From Mytilus californianus (taxonomy: Eukaryota; Mollusca; Bivalvia; Mytilida; Mytilidae): 64,000 nt of DNA. The stretch covers positions 12,756,348-12,820,347 of the forward strand of contig NW_026262668.1 of assembly GCF_021869535.1 (NCBI RefSeq). The letters run 5' to 3'. The notes beneath the pieces are model-generated. The model worked only from the letters and a program-made list of their open reading frames with translations, was not told the DNA's origin and did no database searches. A program made the translations under genes and the position numbers. Below, piece by piece: positions 36,426 through 47,771 of the stretch; position 1 is the stretch's first letter, and each line of letters opens with the position of its first letter.

Positions 36426-36490
36426 CATATGAATATCAGGCAAAATCCCTCCTGTTAGGGGTTTAGTATTATACCATCATAAAATATATG
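36426..36490 (-). promoter_or_regulatory. SECIS-like element, unit 1
   Basis: On the minus strand, 52 nt past the ORF stop, AUGA (36480-36477) is followed by a 12 nt helix strand, then AAA at the start of an apical loop that includes a small CCU/AGG helix. The returning strand ends in UGAU (36438-36435). Below the AUGA/UGAU quartet an internal loop (about 5 and 4 nt) separates a CAUAU/AUAUG helix. This is the arrangement of a type 2 SECIS: helix I, internal loop, non-canonical quartet, helix of about 12 bp, apical AA. Helix II has two mismatches and two G-U pairs. Confidence 0.6.
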
Positions 36491-36541
36491 AGAAGATCAT
36501 AACCCGTGTCATGTCAACACCTGGTTTTAGAATAAATATGT

Positions 36542-39530
36542 TTAATTCCGATGCAAAGACCCTATAAGTGAATCAATATTAAAGCCAAAATATGCAATCT
36601 TTAATGACCTGACAACAGTATCGTAACTATATCCCTTCTTAATAAGTCTGTTTAAAGGTTTTGTTAGCTTTTGAGCTGAAGACTGACATGTTTGTGCTTT
36701 GTAAAGAATATTACCATAAAAGATTGGATGTGAAATACCCGAACGTATAAGATGTCTGCATGTTGAGTTATATTTACGAATGATGTCCTTATACCGATGA
36801 TAAAATTTAGTAAATGTTTTGACTAGTTTATGATATTGAAAACCCTGGTGTAATAATTTTTCAGTTATACATAAATTTCTCTCGCTAAAATCTAATACGT
36901 TGTTACATACACGAGCGAATCGTACAAGTTGAGATATATAAACACTATAAGGTGGTAACAAGGGAACGTCACCATCTAAAAATGGATAATTAACGATAGG
37001 AAATGAAAAATCATCTCTTTTATCATAAATTTTTGTACTAAGCTTCCCGTTAATGATATAGATATCAAGATCGAGGAAAGGACAGTGGTCATTGTTAGTA
37101 TTAGCTTTATTTAAAGTAAGTTCAACAGGATAAATTTCTTTAGTATACATACTGAAGTCGTCATTATTGAGAGCCAATATATCATCCAAATATCTAAAAG
37201 TATTGTTAAATGTTTATATCAGATGTTGTTTCGATGGGTCTTTGCTGATTTTAGTCATACATTGTAACTCATAACAATACAAAAAGAGGTCCGCAATAAG
37301 TGGTGCACAGTTAGTCCCCATTGGAATTCCGATAACTTGACGATATACGGAATCTCCAAAGCGAATAAAAATGTTATCAAGTAAAAATTCAAGGGCAGAT
37401 ATAGTATCAAAGCATGTCCAATTGACATAGCTCTTTTGTTTGTTGCTACTAAAAATGACCTAAAAGAGTTTGAACATATGTATTCGCATTCCGACTTTTT
37501 ATATGCCCATTTAATTAGTAGTGTGATTTTTTTCTTAATAAGAATATGAGGCAAAGTGGTATATAGGGTAGAAAAATCAAAACTTTGAACAGATTCAAAA
37601 TCACCAATTTAGCATGCATTTTATCAAGTACTTCCAACGAGTTTTTGACACTCCAAAAGTAGTTAATTCCACTATTTTCAAAGGCCGTATTTGATCAATT
37701 TATTATCAGGTTTTTGATTGTACCAAGTGTACTAGTAAGTAGAATAGACAATTTAGTAGTGGAACAATGACTTGAAGACGAAATAAATCTATATTTGTAA
37801 GGTGATTTGTGTAGCTTCGGAAGCCAGTACATAGTTGGGACTTTCATTGTATTTGGTTCTGCTTGTAAAGAAGTAGCTAATAGTTTATGTTTGTTACAGA
37901 TATCGTTTTCTGAAAATGAAGTCAGTTGGAATGTTGGTGAATTCGTGATTTCCTTTTGCAGAACCTCAATGTAAAATTTACGTCAAACTATAATAATATT
38001 ATTAGCAGCTTTATCATGCAGCCGGGACAAAAACAAATTCCTTGGCTAGTTCTTTTAGTTTATGTTTAATACGAGAAATAGGATTTTTATGGTTGTTGTT
38101 AAGAGTAAAATGTTCTTTAAAATGTTGTATACGTATATCAACTATCTTCATTACTGAATTAGAAAAATAGTCCAAAGATTTTTTGTCAGCTTTTTCCCGT
38201 TTTATCCATTTCAAACAGTAAGCACGAAGTGAGTCGTGGATGATATTACGACACTCATTCCAATTAATAATTGACGGGGGACGATATTTAGATCCTTTTC
38301 TGAGAAATGATTTTAACTCTCGGTCGCGAACGATGTTAAGGTCTCCTGTTATAAATGGCCATAAGTGTATTCGGAATTACTACAATTACATGACGGAGGT
38401 GTATTTTCACTGATATTTACATCTTTACAGACTTGGCTATAATTAAACACAAATTTTCGTGTAGATTTCTTGTAAATATAACAAATAAGAGGGAGTTCAG
38501 TATTATCAAAATATCCAGGAATTTGTTCTTTAACAGAATGGTCGTTAAAAATACCGGGAATATTTACAAAATCAAAACCTTTATTGACATACTTTATTTT
38601 AATAAAATGTTTTTTTATGATCTTCAGGGCGATCAATTTTGGGAAACAGTTTAGAATAACAATATGCCATTATAATTTGAACGATTTCATACTTAGGACT
38701 TCAATATGAAATTGTGTCGCAATCCTCTAAAATTTTATTTAATTTATTTATAGGTAAAGAACAGAGCTTGGTTAATAGATAATGTCTGCGGTTGTTTTTT
38801 GAAATAGAAATTAGGTCCGAAATATTTGTATGGTTGGTCCGAAATTTTCTTTGATTGCGATTTTTTCTACGCCCATGAGAACGGTTTTTAGGAACAGTTT
38901 TAGAAGCTATATCCAAAATGTTAACAGAATCGGTTCTTGATATATTACCAATTCCCATGATATTATCATTAAGACCGAGAGGGTAGACTGTCTGTAATTT
39001 TTTAATCCAATTTAATTCAATTATTTTCCGTGATCGTACAAACTTTGAATGAGATTCACCAGGCTGCTTATTTACTACTTCTAAAGGTTGAACTGTTAAA
39101 TATTTAATAGGATGATTGTGCTTTTTAAGATGTTGATAAATGATACTTTTGAATTTATTGGGTCTTTTAAAACGATACAGGTGTTCTTGCGTGCGTTTAG
39201 ATAAATATCGTTAAGTTTCACCTACGTAATGAATACCGCATCCCGGTTTGTTTCATGTGAGTAAATAAATAATACTGTTTGATTTTCAAGTTATATCAGT
39301 TTCAAAATTTAAAGAATATGTGCGACCATTAAACGTAGACCTTACCGTATTGTTGGTGGAAAGACAGGGACATGTAAGTCATTTTTTGGCATGACACTTA
39401 TCGATAGAAGGGTAACCACGATTTTTATTGTAAAAATGTTAGCGATGGTAGTATTTTCAGATAAGCGATTTTGAAGATTGAGACGTGTAGATACCCTTTG
39501 AACGAGTTTAGTATTTAATATTTTTTTCAT
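36542..39530 (-). pseudogene. Naiad-type PLE ORF, unit 1: endonuclease-RT with UGA codons
   Basis: The polyprotein is read in several frames because of indels (near 39425, 38610, 38355, 38025, 37600 and 37420). Endonuclease motifs: 'SIIYLL', 'HYVGET', 'HLKKHNH', 'PLEVV' (GIY-YIG core with downstream His and Glu). RT motifs: 'FDFSTLYTTLPH' (37545-37580), 'GIPMGTNCAPL' (about 37300), 'RYLDD' (about 37185-37200), then 'KIYDKRDDFSF'. In-frame UGA codons lie at 39379-39381, 39286-39288, 39253-39255, 38701-38703, 37983-37985 and 37695-37697. UAA at 39211-39213 replaces an expected Gln or Lys. The final 215 codons are intact. The unit cannot make a full protein as it stands, but its UGA pattern suggests selenocysteine use in the source element. 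Confidence 0.75.
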
Positions 39531-40252
39531 TTCTAAGCTTCATATTTGTTTTTTGTTATGTGGATTTTATTAGAAAGGAGCAAAGACTGGCGTCCAGAAT
39601 ATGAATCAGCACACATTAAATTGAATTATGTGAATATGATAAAACTGTTCGACTAAAGACGTCAAACTATCCGTCATAAATTACCCGAAAAATAAAACAA
39701 AAGATAGGGTATATCAGGGTAGCGACTGACGTTTGACTAAATAGGAGAATGGGGCTGAATGTGAAATACCGACCATAGAGCAGACAACAGCCGAAAGCCA
39801 CCAATGGGTCTTCAATGCAACGAGAAACTCCCGCACCCGGAGGCGTCCTTCAGCTGGCCCCTAAACAAATATGTATACTAGTTCAGTGATAATGGACGTC
39901 ATACTAAACATCTAAACTCCAAATTATACACAAGAAACTAAAATTAAAAATGATACAAGACTAACAAAGGCCAGAGGCTCCTGACTTGGGACAGGCGCAA
40001 AAATGCGGCGGGGTTAAACAGGTTTTTTGAGATCTCAACCCTCTATACCTCTAGCCAATGTAGAAAAATCAAACGTACAACAGTACGCACAGTAAAACTC
40101 AGTTTAAGTGAAGTCCGAGTCCGATGTCAGAATAGGAAACAAAAGAAAATAAACAAAATGACAATAATACATGAAAAACAACAGACTACTAGCAGTTACT
40201 GACATGCCAGCTCCAGACCTCAATTAAACTGATTGAAAGATTGTGTCTTCAT

Positions 40253-40317
40253 CATATGAATATCAGGCAAAATCCCTCCTGTTAGGGGTTTAGTATTATA
40301 CCATCATAAAATATATG
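40253..40317 (-). promoter_or_regulatory. SECIS-like element, unit 2
   Basis: Identical in sequence and position to the copy in unit 1. Confidence 0.6.
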
Positions 40318-40368
40318 AGAAGAACATAACCCGTGTCATGTCAACACCTGGTTTTAGAATAAATATGT

Positions 40369-43357
40369 TTAATTCCGATGCAAAGACCCTATAAGTGAAT
40401 CAATATTAAAGCCAAAATATGCAATCTTTAATGACCTGACAACAGTATCGTAACTATATCCCTTCTTAATAAGTCTGTTTAAAGGTTTTGTTAGCTTTTG
40501 AGCTGAAGACTGACATGTTTGTGCTTTGTAAAGAATATTACCATAAAAGATTGGATGTGAAATACCCGAACGTATAAGATGTCTGCATGTTGAGTTATAT
40601 TTACGAATGATGTCCTTATACCGATGATAAAATTTAGTAAATGTTTTGACTAGTTTATGATATTGAAAACCCTGGTGTAATAATTTTTCAGTTATACATA
40701 AATTTCTCTCGCTAAAATCTAATACGTTGTTACATACACGAGCGAATCGTACAAGTTGAGATATATAAACACTATAAGGTGGTAACAAGGGAACGTCACC
40801 ATCTAAAAATGGATAATTAACGATAGGAAATGAAAAATCATCTCTTTTATCATAAATTTTTGTACTAAGCTTCCCGTTAATGATATAGATATCAAGATCG
40901 AGGAAAGGACAGTGGTCATTGTTAGTATTAGCTTTATTTAAAGTAAGTTCAACAGGATAAATTTCTTTAGTATACATACTGAAGTCGTCATTATTGAGAG
41001 CCAATATATCATCCAAATATCTAAAAGTATTGTTAAATGTTTATATCAGATGTTGTTTCGATGGGTCTTTGCTGATTTTAGTCATACATTGTAACTCATA
41101 ACAATACAAAAAGAGGTCCGCAATAAGTGGTGCACAGTTAGTCCCCATTGGAATTCCGATAACTTGACGATATACGGAATCTCCAAAGCGAATAAAAATG
41201 TTATCAAGTAAAAATTCAAGGGCAGATATAGTATCAAAGCATGTCCAATTGACATAGCTCTTTTGTTTGTTGCTACTAAAAATGACCTAAAAGAGTTTGA
41301 ACATATGTATTCGCATTCCGACTTTTTATATGCCCATTTAATTAGTAGTGTGATTTTTTTCTTAATAAGAATATGAGGCAAAGTGGTATATAGGGTAGAA
41401 AAATCAAAACTTTGAACAGATTCAAAATCACCAATTTAGCATGCATTTTATCAAGTACTTCCAACGAGTTTTTGACACTCCAAAAGTAGTTAATTCCACT
41501 ATTTTCAAAGGCCGTATTTGATCAATTTATTATCAGGTTTTTGATTGTACCAAGTGTACTAGTAAGTAGAATAGACAATTTAGTAGTGGAACAATGACTT
41601 GAAGACGAAATAAATCTATATTTGTAAGGTGATTTGTGTAGCTTCGGAAGCCAGTACATAGTTGGGACTTTCATTGTATTTGGTTCTGCTTGTAAAGAAG
41701 TAGCTAATAGTTTATGTTTGTTACAGATATCGTTTTCTGAAAATGAAGTCAGTTGGAATGTTGGTGAATTCGTGATTTCCTTTTGCAGAACCTCAATGTA
41801 AAATTTACGTCAAACTATAATAATATTATTAGCAGCTTTATCATGCAGCCGGGACAAAAACAAATTCCTTGGCTAGTTCTTTTAGTTTATGTTTAATACG
41901 AGAAATAGGATTTTTATGGTTGTTGTTAAGAGTAAAATGTTCTTTAAAATGTTGTATACGTATATCAACTATCTTCATTACTGAATTAGAAAAATAGTCC
42001 AAAGATTTTTTGTCAGCTTTTTCCCGTTTTATCCATTTCAAACAGTAAGCACGAAGTGAGTCGTGGATGATATTACGACACTCATTCCAATTAATAATTG
42101 ACGGGGGACGATATTTAGATCCTTTTCTGAGAAATGATTTTAACTCTCGGTCGCGAACGATGTTAAGGTCTCCTGTTATAAATGGCCATAAGTGTATTCG
42201 GAATTACTACAATTACATGACGGAGGTGTATTTTCACTGAAATTTACATCTTTACAGACTTGGCTATAATTAAACACAAATTTTCGTGTAGATTTCTTGT
42301 AAATATAACAAATAAGAGGGAGTTCAGTATTATCAAAATATCCAGGAATTTGTTCTTTAACAGAATGGTCGTTAAAAATACCGGGAATATTTACAAAATC
42401 AAAACCTTTATTGACATACTTTATTTTAATAAAATGTTTTTTTATGATCTTCAGGGCGATCAATTTTGGGAAACAGTTTAGAATAACAATATGCCATTAT
42501 AATTTGAACGATTTCATACTTAGGACTTCAATATGAAATTGTGTCGCAATCCTCTAAAATTTTATTTAATTTATTTATAGGTAAAGAACAGAGCTTGGTT
42601 AATAGATAATGTCTGCGGTTGTTTTTTGAAATAGAAATTAGGTCCGAAATATTTGTATGGTTGGTCCGAAATTTTCTTTGATTGCGATTTTTTCTACGCC
42701 CATGAGAACGGTTTTTAGGAACAGTTTTAGAAGCTATATCCAAAATGTTAACAGAATCGGTTCTTGATATATTACCAATTCCCATGATATTATCATTAAG
42801 ACCGAGAGGGTAGACTGTCTGTAATTTTTTAATCCAATTTAATTCAATTATTTTCCGTGATCGTACAAACTTTGAATGAGATTCACCAGGCTGCTTATTT
42901 ACTACTTCTAAAGGTTGAACTGTTAAATATTTAATAGGATGACTGTGCTTTTTAAGATGTTGATAAATGATACTTTTGAATTTATTGGGTCTTTTAAAAC
43001 GATACAGGTGTTCTTGCGTGCGTTTAGATAAATATCGTTAAGTTTCACCTACGTAATGAATACCGCATCCCGGTTTGTTTCATGTGAGTAAATAAATAAT
43101 ACTGTTTGATTTTCAAGTTATATCAGTTTCAAAATTTAAAGAATATGTGCTACCATTAAACGTAGACCTTACCGTATTGTTGGTGGAAAGACAGGGACAT
43201 GTAAGTCATTTTTTGGCATGACACTTATCGATAGAAGGGTAACCACGATTTTTATTGTAAAAATGTTAGCGATGGTAGTATTTTCAGATAAGCGATTTTG
43301 AAGATTGAGACGTGTAGATACCCTTTGAACGAGTTTAGTATTTAATATTTTTTTCAT
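40369..43357 (-). pseudogene. Naiad-type PLE ORF, unit 2
   Basis: It has the same motifs, UGA positions, UAA and frameshifts as unit 1, shifted by 3827 bp, so the lesions predate the tandem multiplication. The 215-codon RT C-terminal frame is identical to that of unit 1. Confidence 0.75.
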
Positions 43358-44083
43358 TTCTAAGCTTCATATTTGTTTTTTGTTATGTGGATTTTATTAG
43401 AAAGGAGCAAAGACTGGCGTCCAGAATATGAATCAGCACACATTAAATTGAATTATGTGAATATGATAAAACTGTTCGACTAAAGACGTCAAACTATCCG
43501 TCATAAATTACCCGAAAAATAAAACAAAAGATAGGGTATATCAGGGTAGCGACTGACGTTTGACTAAATAGGAGAATGGGGCTGAATGTGAAATACCGAC
43601 CATAGAGCAGACAACAGCCGAAAGCCACCAATGGGTCTTCAATGCAACGAGAAACTCCCGCACCCGGAGGCGTCCTTCAGCTGGCCCCTAAACAAATATG
43701 TATACTAGTTCAGTGATAATGGACGTCATACTAAACATCTAAACTCCAAATTATACACAAGAAACTAAAATTAAAAATGATACAAGACTAACAAAGGCCA
43801 GAGGCTCCTGACTTGGGACAGGCGCAAAAATGCGGCGGGGTTAAACAGGTTTTTTGAGATCTCAACCCTCCCCCTATACCTCTAGCCAATGTAGAAAAAT
43901 CAAACGTACAACAGTACGCACAGTAAAACTCAGTTTAAGTGAAGTCCGAGTCCGATGTCAGAATAGGAAACAAAAGAAAATAAACAAAATGACAATAATA
44001 CATGAAAAACAACAGACTACTAGCAGTTACTGACATGCCAGCTCCAGACCTCAATTAAACTGATTGAAAGATTGTGTCTTCAT

Positions 44084-44148
44084 CATATGAATATCAGGCA
44101 AAATCCCTCCTGTTAGGGGTTTAGTATTATACCATCATAAAATATATG
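44084..44148 (-). promoter_or_regulatory. SECIS-like element, unit 3
   Basis: Identical core to those in units 1 and 2. Confidence 0.6.
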
Positions 44149-44199
44149 AGAAGAACATAACCCGTGTCATGTCAACACCTGGTTTTAGAATAAATATGT

Positions 44200-47188
44200 T
44201 TAATTCCGATGCAAAGACCCTATAAGTGAATCAATATTAAAGCCAAAATATGCAATCTTTAATGACCTGACAACAGTATCGTAACTATATCCCTTCTTAA
44301 TAAGTCTGTTTAAAGGTTTTGTTAGCTTTTGAGCTGAAGACTGACATGTTTGTGCTTTGTAAAGAATATTACCATAAAAGATTGGATGTGAAATACCCGA
44401 ACGTATAAGATGTCTGCATGTTGAGTTATATTTACGAATGATGTCCTTATACCGATGATAAAATTTAGTAAATGTTTTGACTAGTTTATGATATTGAAAA
44501 CCCTGGTGTAATAATTTTTCAGTTATACATAAATTTCTCTCGCTAAAATCTAATACGTTGTTACATACACGAGCGAATCGTACAAGTTGAGATATATAAA
44601 CACTATAAGGTGGTAACAAGGGAACGTCACCATCTAAAAATGGATAATTAACGATAGGAAATGAAAAATCATCTCTTTTATCATAAATTTTTGTACTAAG
44701 CTTCCCGTTAATGATATAGATATCAAGATCGAGGAAAGGACAGTGGTCATTGTTAGTATTAGCTTTATTTAAAGTAAGTTCAACAGGATAAATTTCTTTA
44801 GTATACATACTGAAGTCGTCATTATTGAGAGCCAATATATCATCCAAATATCTAAAAGTATTGTTAAATGTTTATATCAGATGTTGTTTCGATGGGTCTT
44901 TGCTGATTTTAGTCATACATTGTAACTCATAACAATACAAAAAGAGGTCCGCAATAAGTGGTGCACAGTTAGTCCCCATTGGAATTCCGATAACTTGACG
45001 ATATACGGAATCTCCAAAGCGAATAAAAATGTTATCAAGTAAAAATTCAAGGGCAGATATAGTATCAAAGCATGTCCAATTGACATAGCTCTTTTGTTTG
45101 TTGCTACTAAAAATGACCTAAAAGAGTTTGAACATATGTATTCGCATTCCGACTTTTTATATGCCCATTTAATTAGTAGTGTGATTTTTTTCTTAATAAG
45201 AATATGAGGCAAAGTGGTATATAGGGTAGAAAAATCAAAACTTTGAACAGATTCAAAATCACCAATTTAGCATGCATTTTATCAAGTACTTCCAACGAGT
45301 TTTTGACACTCCAAAAGTAGTTAATTCCACTATTTTCAAAGGCCGTATTTGATCAATTTATTATCAGGTTTTTGATTGTACCAAGTGTACTAGTAAGTAG
45401 AATAGACAATTTAGTAGTGGAACAATGACTTGAAGACGAAATAAATCTATATTTGTAAGGTGATTTGTGTAGCTTCGGAAGCCAGTACATAGTTGGGACT
45501 TTCATTGTATTTGGTTCTGCTTGTAAAGAAGTAGCTAATAGTTTATGTTTGTTACAGATATCGTTTTCTGAAAATGAAGTCAGTTGGAATGTTGGTGAAT
45601 TCGTGATTTCCTTTTGCAGAACCTCAATGTAAAATTTACGTCAAACTATAATAATATTATTAGCAGCTTTATCATGCAGCCGGGACAAAAACAAATTCCT
45701 TGGCTAGTTCTTTTAGTTTATGTTTAATACGAGAAATAGGATTTTTATGGTTGTTGTTAAGAGTAAAATGTTCTTTAAAATGTTGTATACGTATATCAAC
45801 TATCTTCATTACTGAATTAGAAAAATAGTCCAAAGATTTTTTGTCAGCTTTTTCCCGTTTTATCCATTTCAAACAGTAAGCACGAAGTGAGTCGTGGATG
45901 ATATTACGACACTCATTCCAATTAATAATTGACGGGGGACGATATTTAGATCCTTTTCTGAGAAATGATTTTAACTCTCGGTCGCGAATGATGTTAAGGT
46001 CTCCTGTTATAAATGGCCATAAGTGTATTCGGAATTACTACAATTACATGACGGAGGTGTATTTTCACTGAAATTTACATCTTTACAGACTTGGCTATAA
46101 TTAAACACAAATTTTCGTGTAGATTTCTTGTAAATATAACAAATAAGAGGGAGTTCAGTATTATCAAAATATCCAGGAATTTGTTCTTTAACAGAATGGT
46201 CGTTAAAAATACCGGGAATATTTACAAAATCAAAACCTTTATTGACATACTTTATTTTAATAAAATGTTTTTTTATGATCTTCAGGGCGATCAATTTTGG
46301 GAAACAGTTTAGAATAACAATATGCCATTATAATTTGAACGATTTCATACTTAGGACTTCAATATGAAATTGTGTCGCAATCCTCTAAAATTTTATTTAA
46401 TTTATTTATAGGTAAAGAACAGAGCTTGGTTAATAGATAATGTCTGCGGTTGTTTTTTGAAATAGAAATTAGGTCCGAAATATTTGTATGGTTGGTCCGA
46501 AATTTTCTTTGATTGCGATTTTTTCTACGCCCATGAGAACGGTTTTTAGGAACAGTTTTAGAAGCTATATCCAAAATGTTAACAGAATCGGTTCTTGATA
46601 TATTACCAATTCCCATGATATTATCATTAAGACCGAGAGGGTAGACTGTCTGTAATTTTTTAATCCAATTTAATTCAATTATTTTCCGTGATCGTACAAA
46701 CTTTGAATGAGATTCACCAGGCTGCTTATTTACTACTTCTAAAGGTTGAACTGTTAAATATTTAATAGGATGACTGTGCTTTTTAAGATGTTGATAAATG
46801 ATACTTTTGAATTTATTGGGTCTTTTAAAACGATACAGGTGTTCTTGCTTGCGTTTAGATAAATATCGTTAAGTTTCACCTACGTAATGAATACCGCATC
46901 CCGGTTTGTTTCATGTGAGTAAATAAATAATACTGTTTGATTTTCAAATTATATCAGTTTCAAAATTTAAAGAATATGTGCGACCATTAAACGTAGACCT
47001 TACCGTATTGTTGGTGGCAAGACAGGGACATGTAAGTCATTTTTTGGCATGACACTTATCGATAGAAGGGTAACCACGATTTTTATTGTAAAAATGTTAG
47101 CGATGGTAGTATTTTCAGATAAGCGATTTTGAAGATTGAGACGTGTAGATACCCTTTGAACGAGTTTAGTATTTAATATTTTTTTCAT
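44200..47188 (-). pseudogene. Naiad-type PLE ORF, unit 3
   Basis: Same motifs and lesions as units 1 and 2. The N-terminal 62-codon frame differs by one residue (Leu for Phe near its end). Confidence 0.75.
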
Positions 47189-47402
47189 TTCTAAGCTTCA
47201 TATTTGTTTTTTGTTATGTGGATTTTATTAGAAAGGAGCAAAGACTGGCGTCCAGAATATGAATCAGCACACATTAAATTGAATTATGTGAATATGATAA
47301 AACTGTTCGACTAAAGACGTCAAACTATCCGTCATAAATTACCCGAAAAATAAAACAAAAGATAGGGTATATCAGGGTAGCGACTGACGTTTGACTAAAT
47401 AG

Positions 47403-47771
47403 GAGAATGGGGCTGAATGTAAATAACGACCATAGAGCAGACAACAGCCGAAAGCCACCAATGGGTCTTCAATGCAACGAGAAACTCCCGCACCCGGAGG
47501 CGTCCTTCAGCTGGCCCCTAAACAAATATGTATACTAGTTCAGTGATAATGGACGTCATACTAAACATCTAAACTCCAAATTATACACAAGAAACTAAAA
47601 TTAAAAATGATACAAGACTAACAAAGGCCAGAGGCTCCTGACTTGGGAAAGGCGCAAAAATGCGGCGTAGTTAAACATGTTTTTTGATATCTCCCCCCTC
47701 CCCCATACCTCTAGCCAATGTAGAAAAAACAAACGTACAACAGTACGCACAGTAAAACTCAGTTTATGAGA
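47403..47771 (-). mobile_element. Partial fourth PLE unit (3' region only)
   Basis: It matches the first 370 bp or so of the 3' region of the other units and stops at 'actcagttta', where they continue 'agtgaagtccg'. On the element strand this is a 5'-truncated copy placed upstream of a full one: the pseudo-LTR arrangement typical of Penelope-like insertions. Confidence 0.75.

Larger units (their letters stand above)
35908..39744 (-). mobile_element. Penelope-like (Naiad-type) unit 1
   Basis: First of three head-to-tail units of about 3.83 kb on the minus strand. Reading order on that strand: short 5' region, GIY-YIG endonuclease (about 39390-39060), linker with CxC (38383-38391), RT (about 38000-36542), then a 630 bp 3' region with a SECIS-like fold. 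An N-terminal endonuclease, a CxC linker and a C-terminal RT define the Naiad/Chlamys group of PLEs (Craig et al. 2021), and Naiads occur widely in invertebrates. This unit keeps the complete 3' terminus, whereas the next three unit starts share a small deletion there. Confidence 0.8.
39745..43571 (-). mobile_element. Penelope-like (Naiad-type) unit 2
   Basis: Nearly identical to unit 1 (offset 3827 bp over the ORF). Differences seen are point changes (for example at the 'TGATATTTAC/TGAAATTTAC' site), a 4 bp deletion in 'ccctccccctatac' of the 3' region and an 8 bp insertion nearby. Its 3' terminus lacks about 25 bp present in unit 1. Confidence 0.8.
43572..47402 (-). mobile_element. Penelope-like (Naiad-type) unit 3
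   Basis: Offset 3831 bp from unit 2 over the ORF. It has the long C-tract in the 3' region like unit 1, the shortened 3' terminus like unit 2, and a few private changes near its 5' end (for example 'cttgcttgcg' for 'cttgcgtgcg'). Confidence 0.8.

Noticed and set aside
36426-36490. Hammerhead ribozyme in the PLE 3' region
   Set aside because: I did not see the conserved CUGAUGA...GAAA core. N-terminal-endonuclease PLEs are reported to lack it.
35908-47771. LTR retrotransposon interpretation of the long direct repeats
   Set aside because: Repeats contain the whole coding unit and not just termini. There is no integrase, protease or primer-binding site, and the RT motifs and GIY-YIG domain are those of Penelope-like elements.
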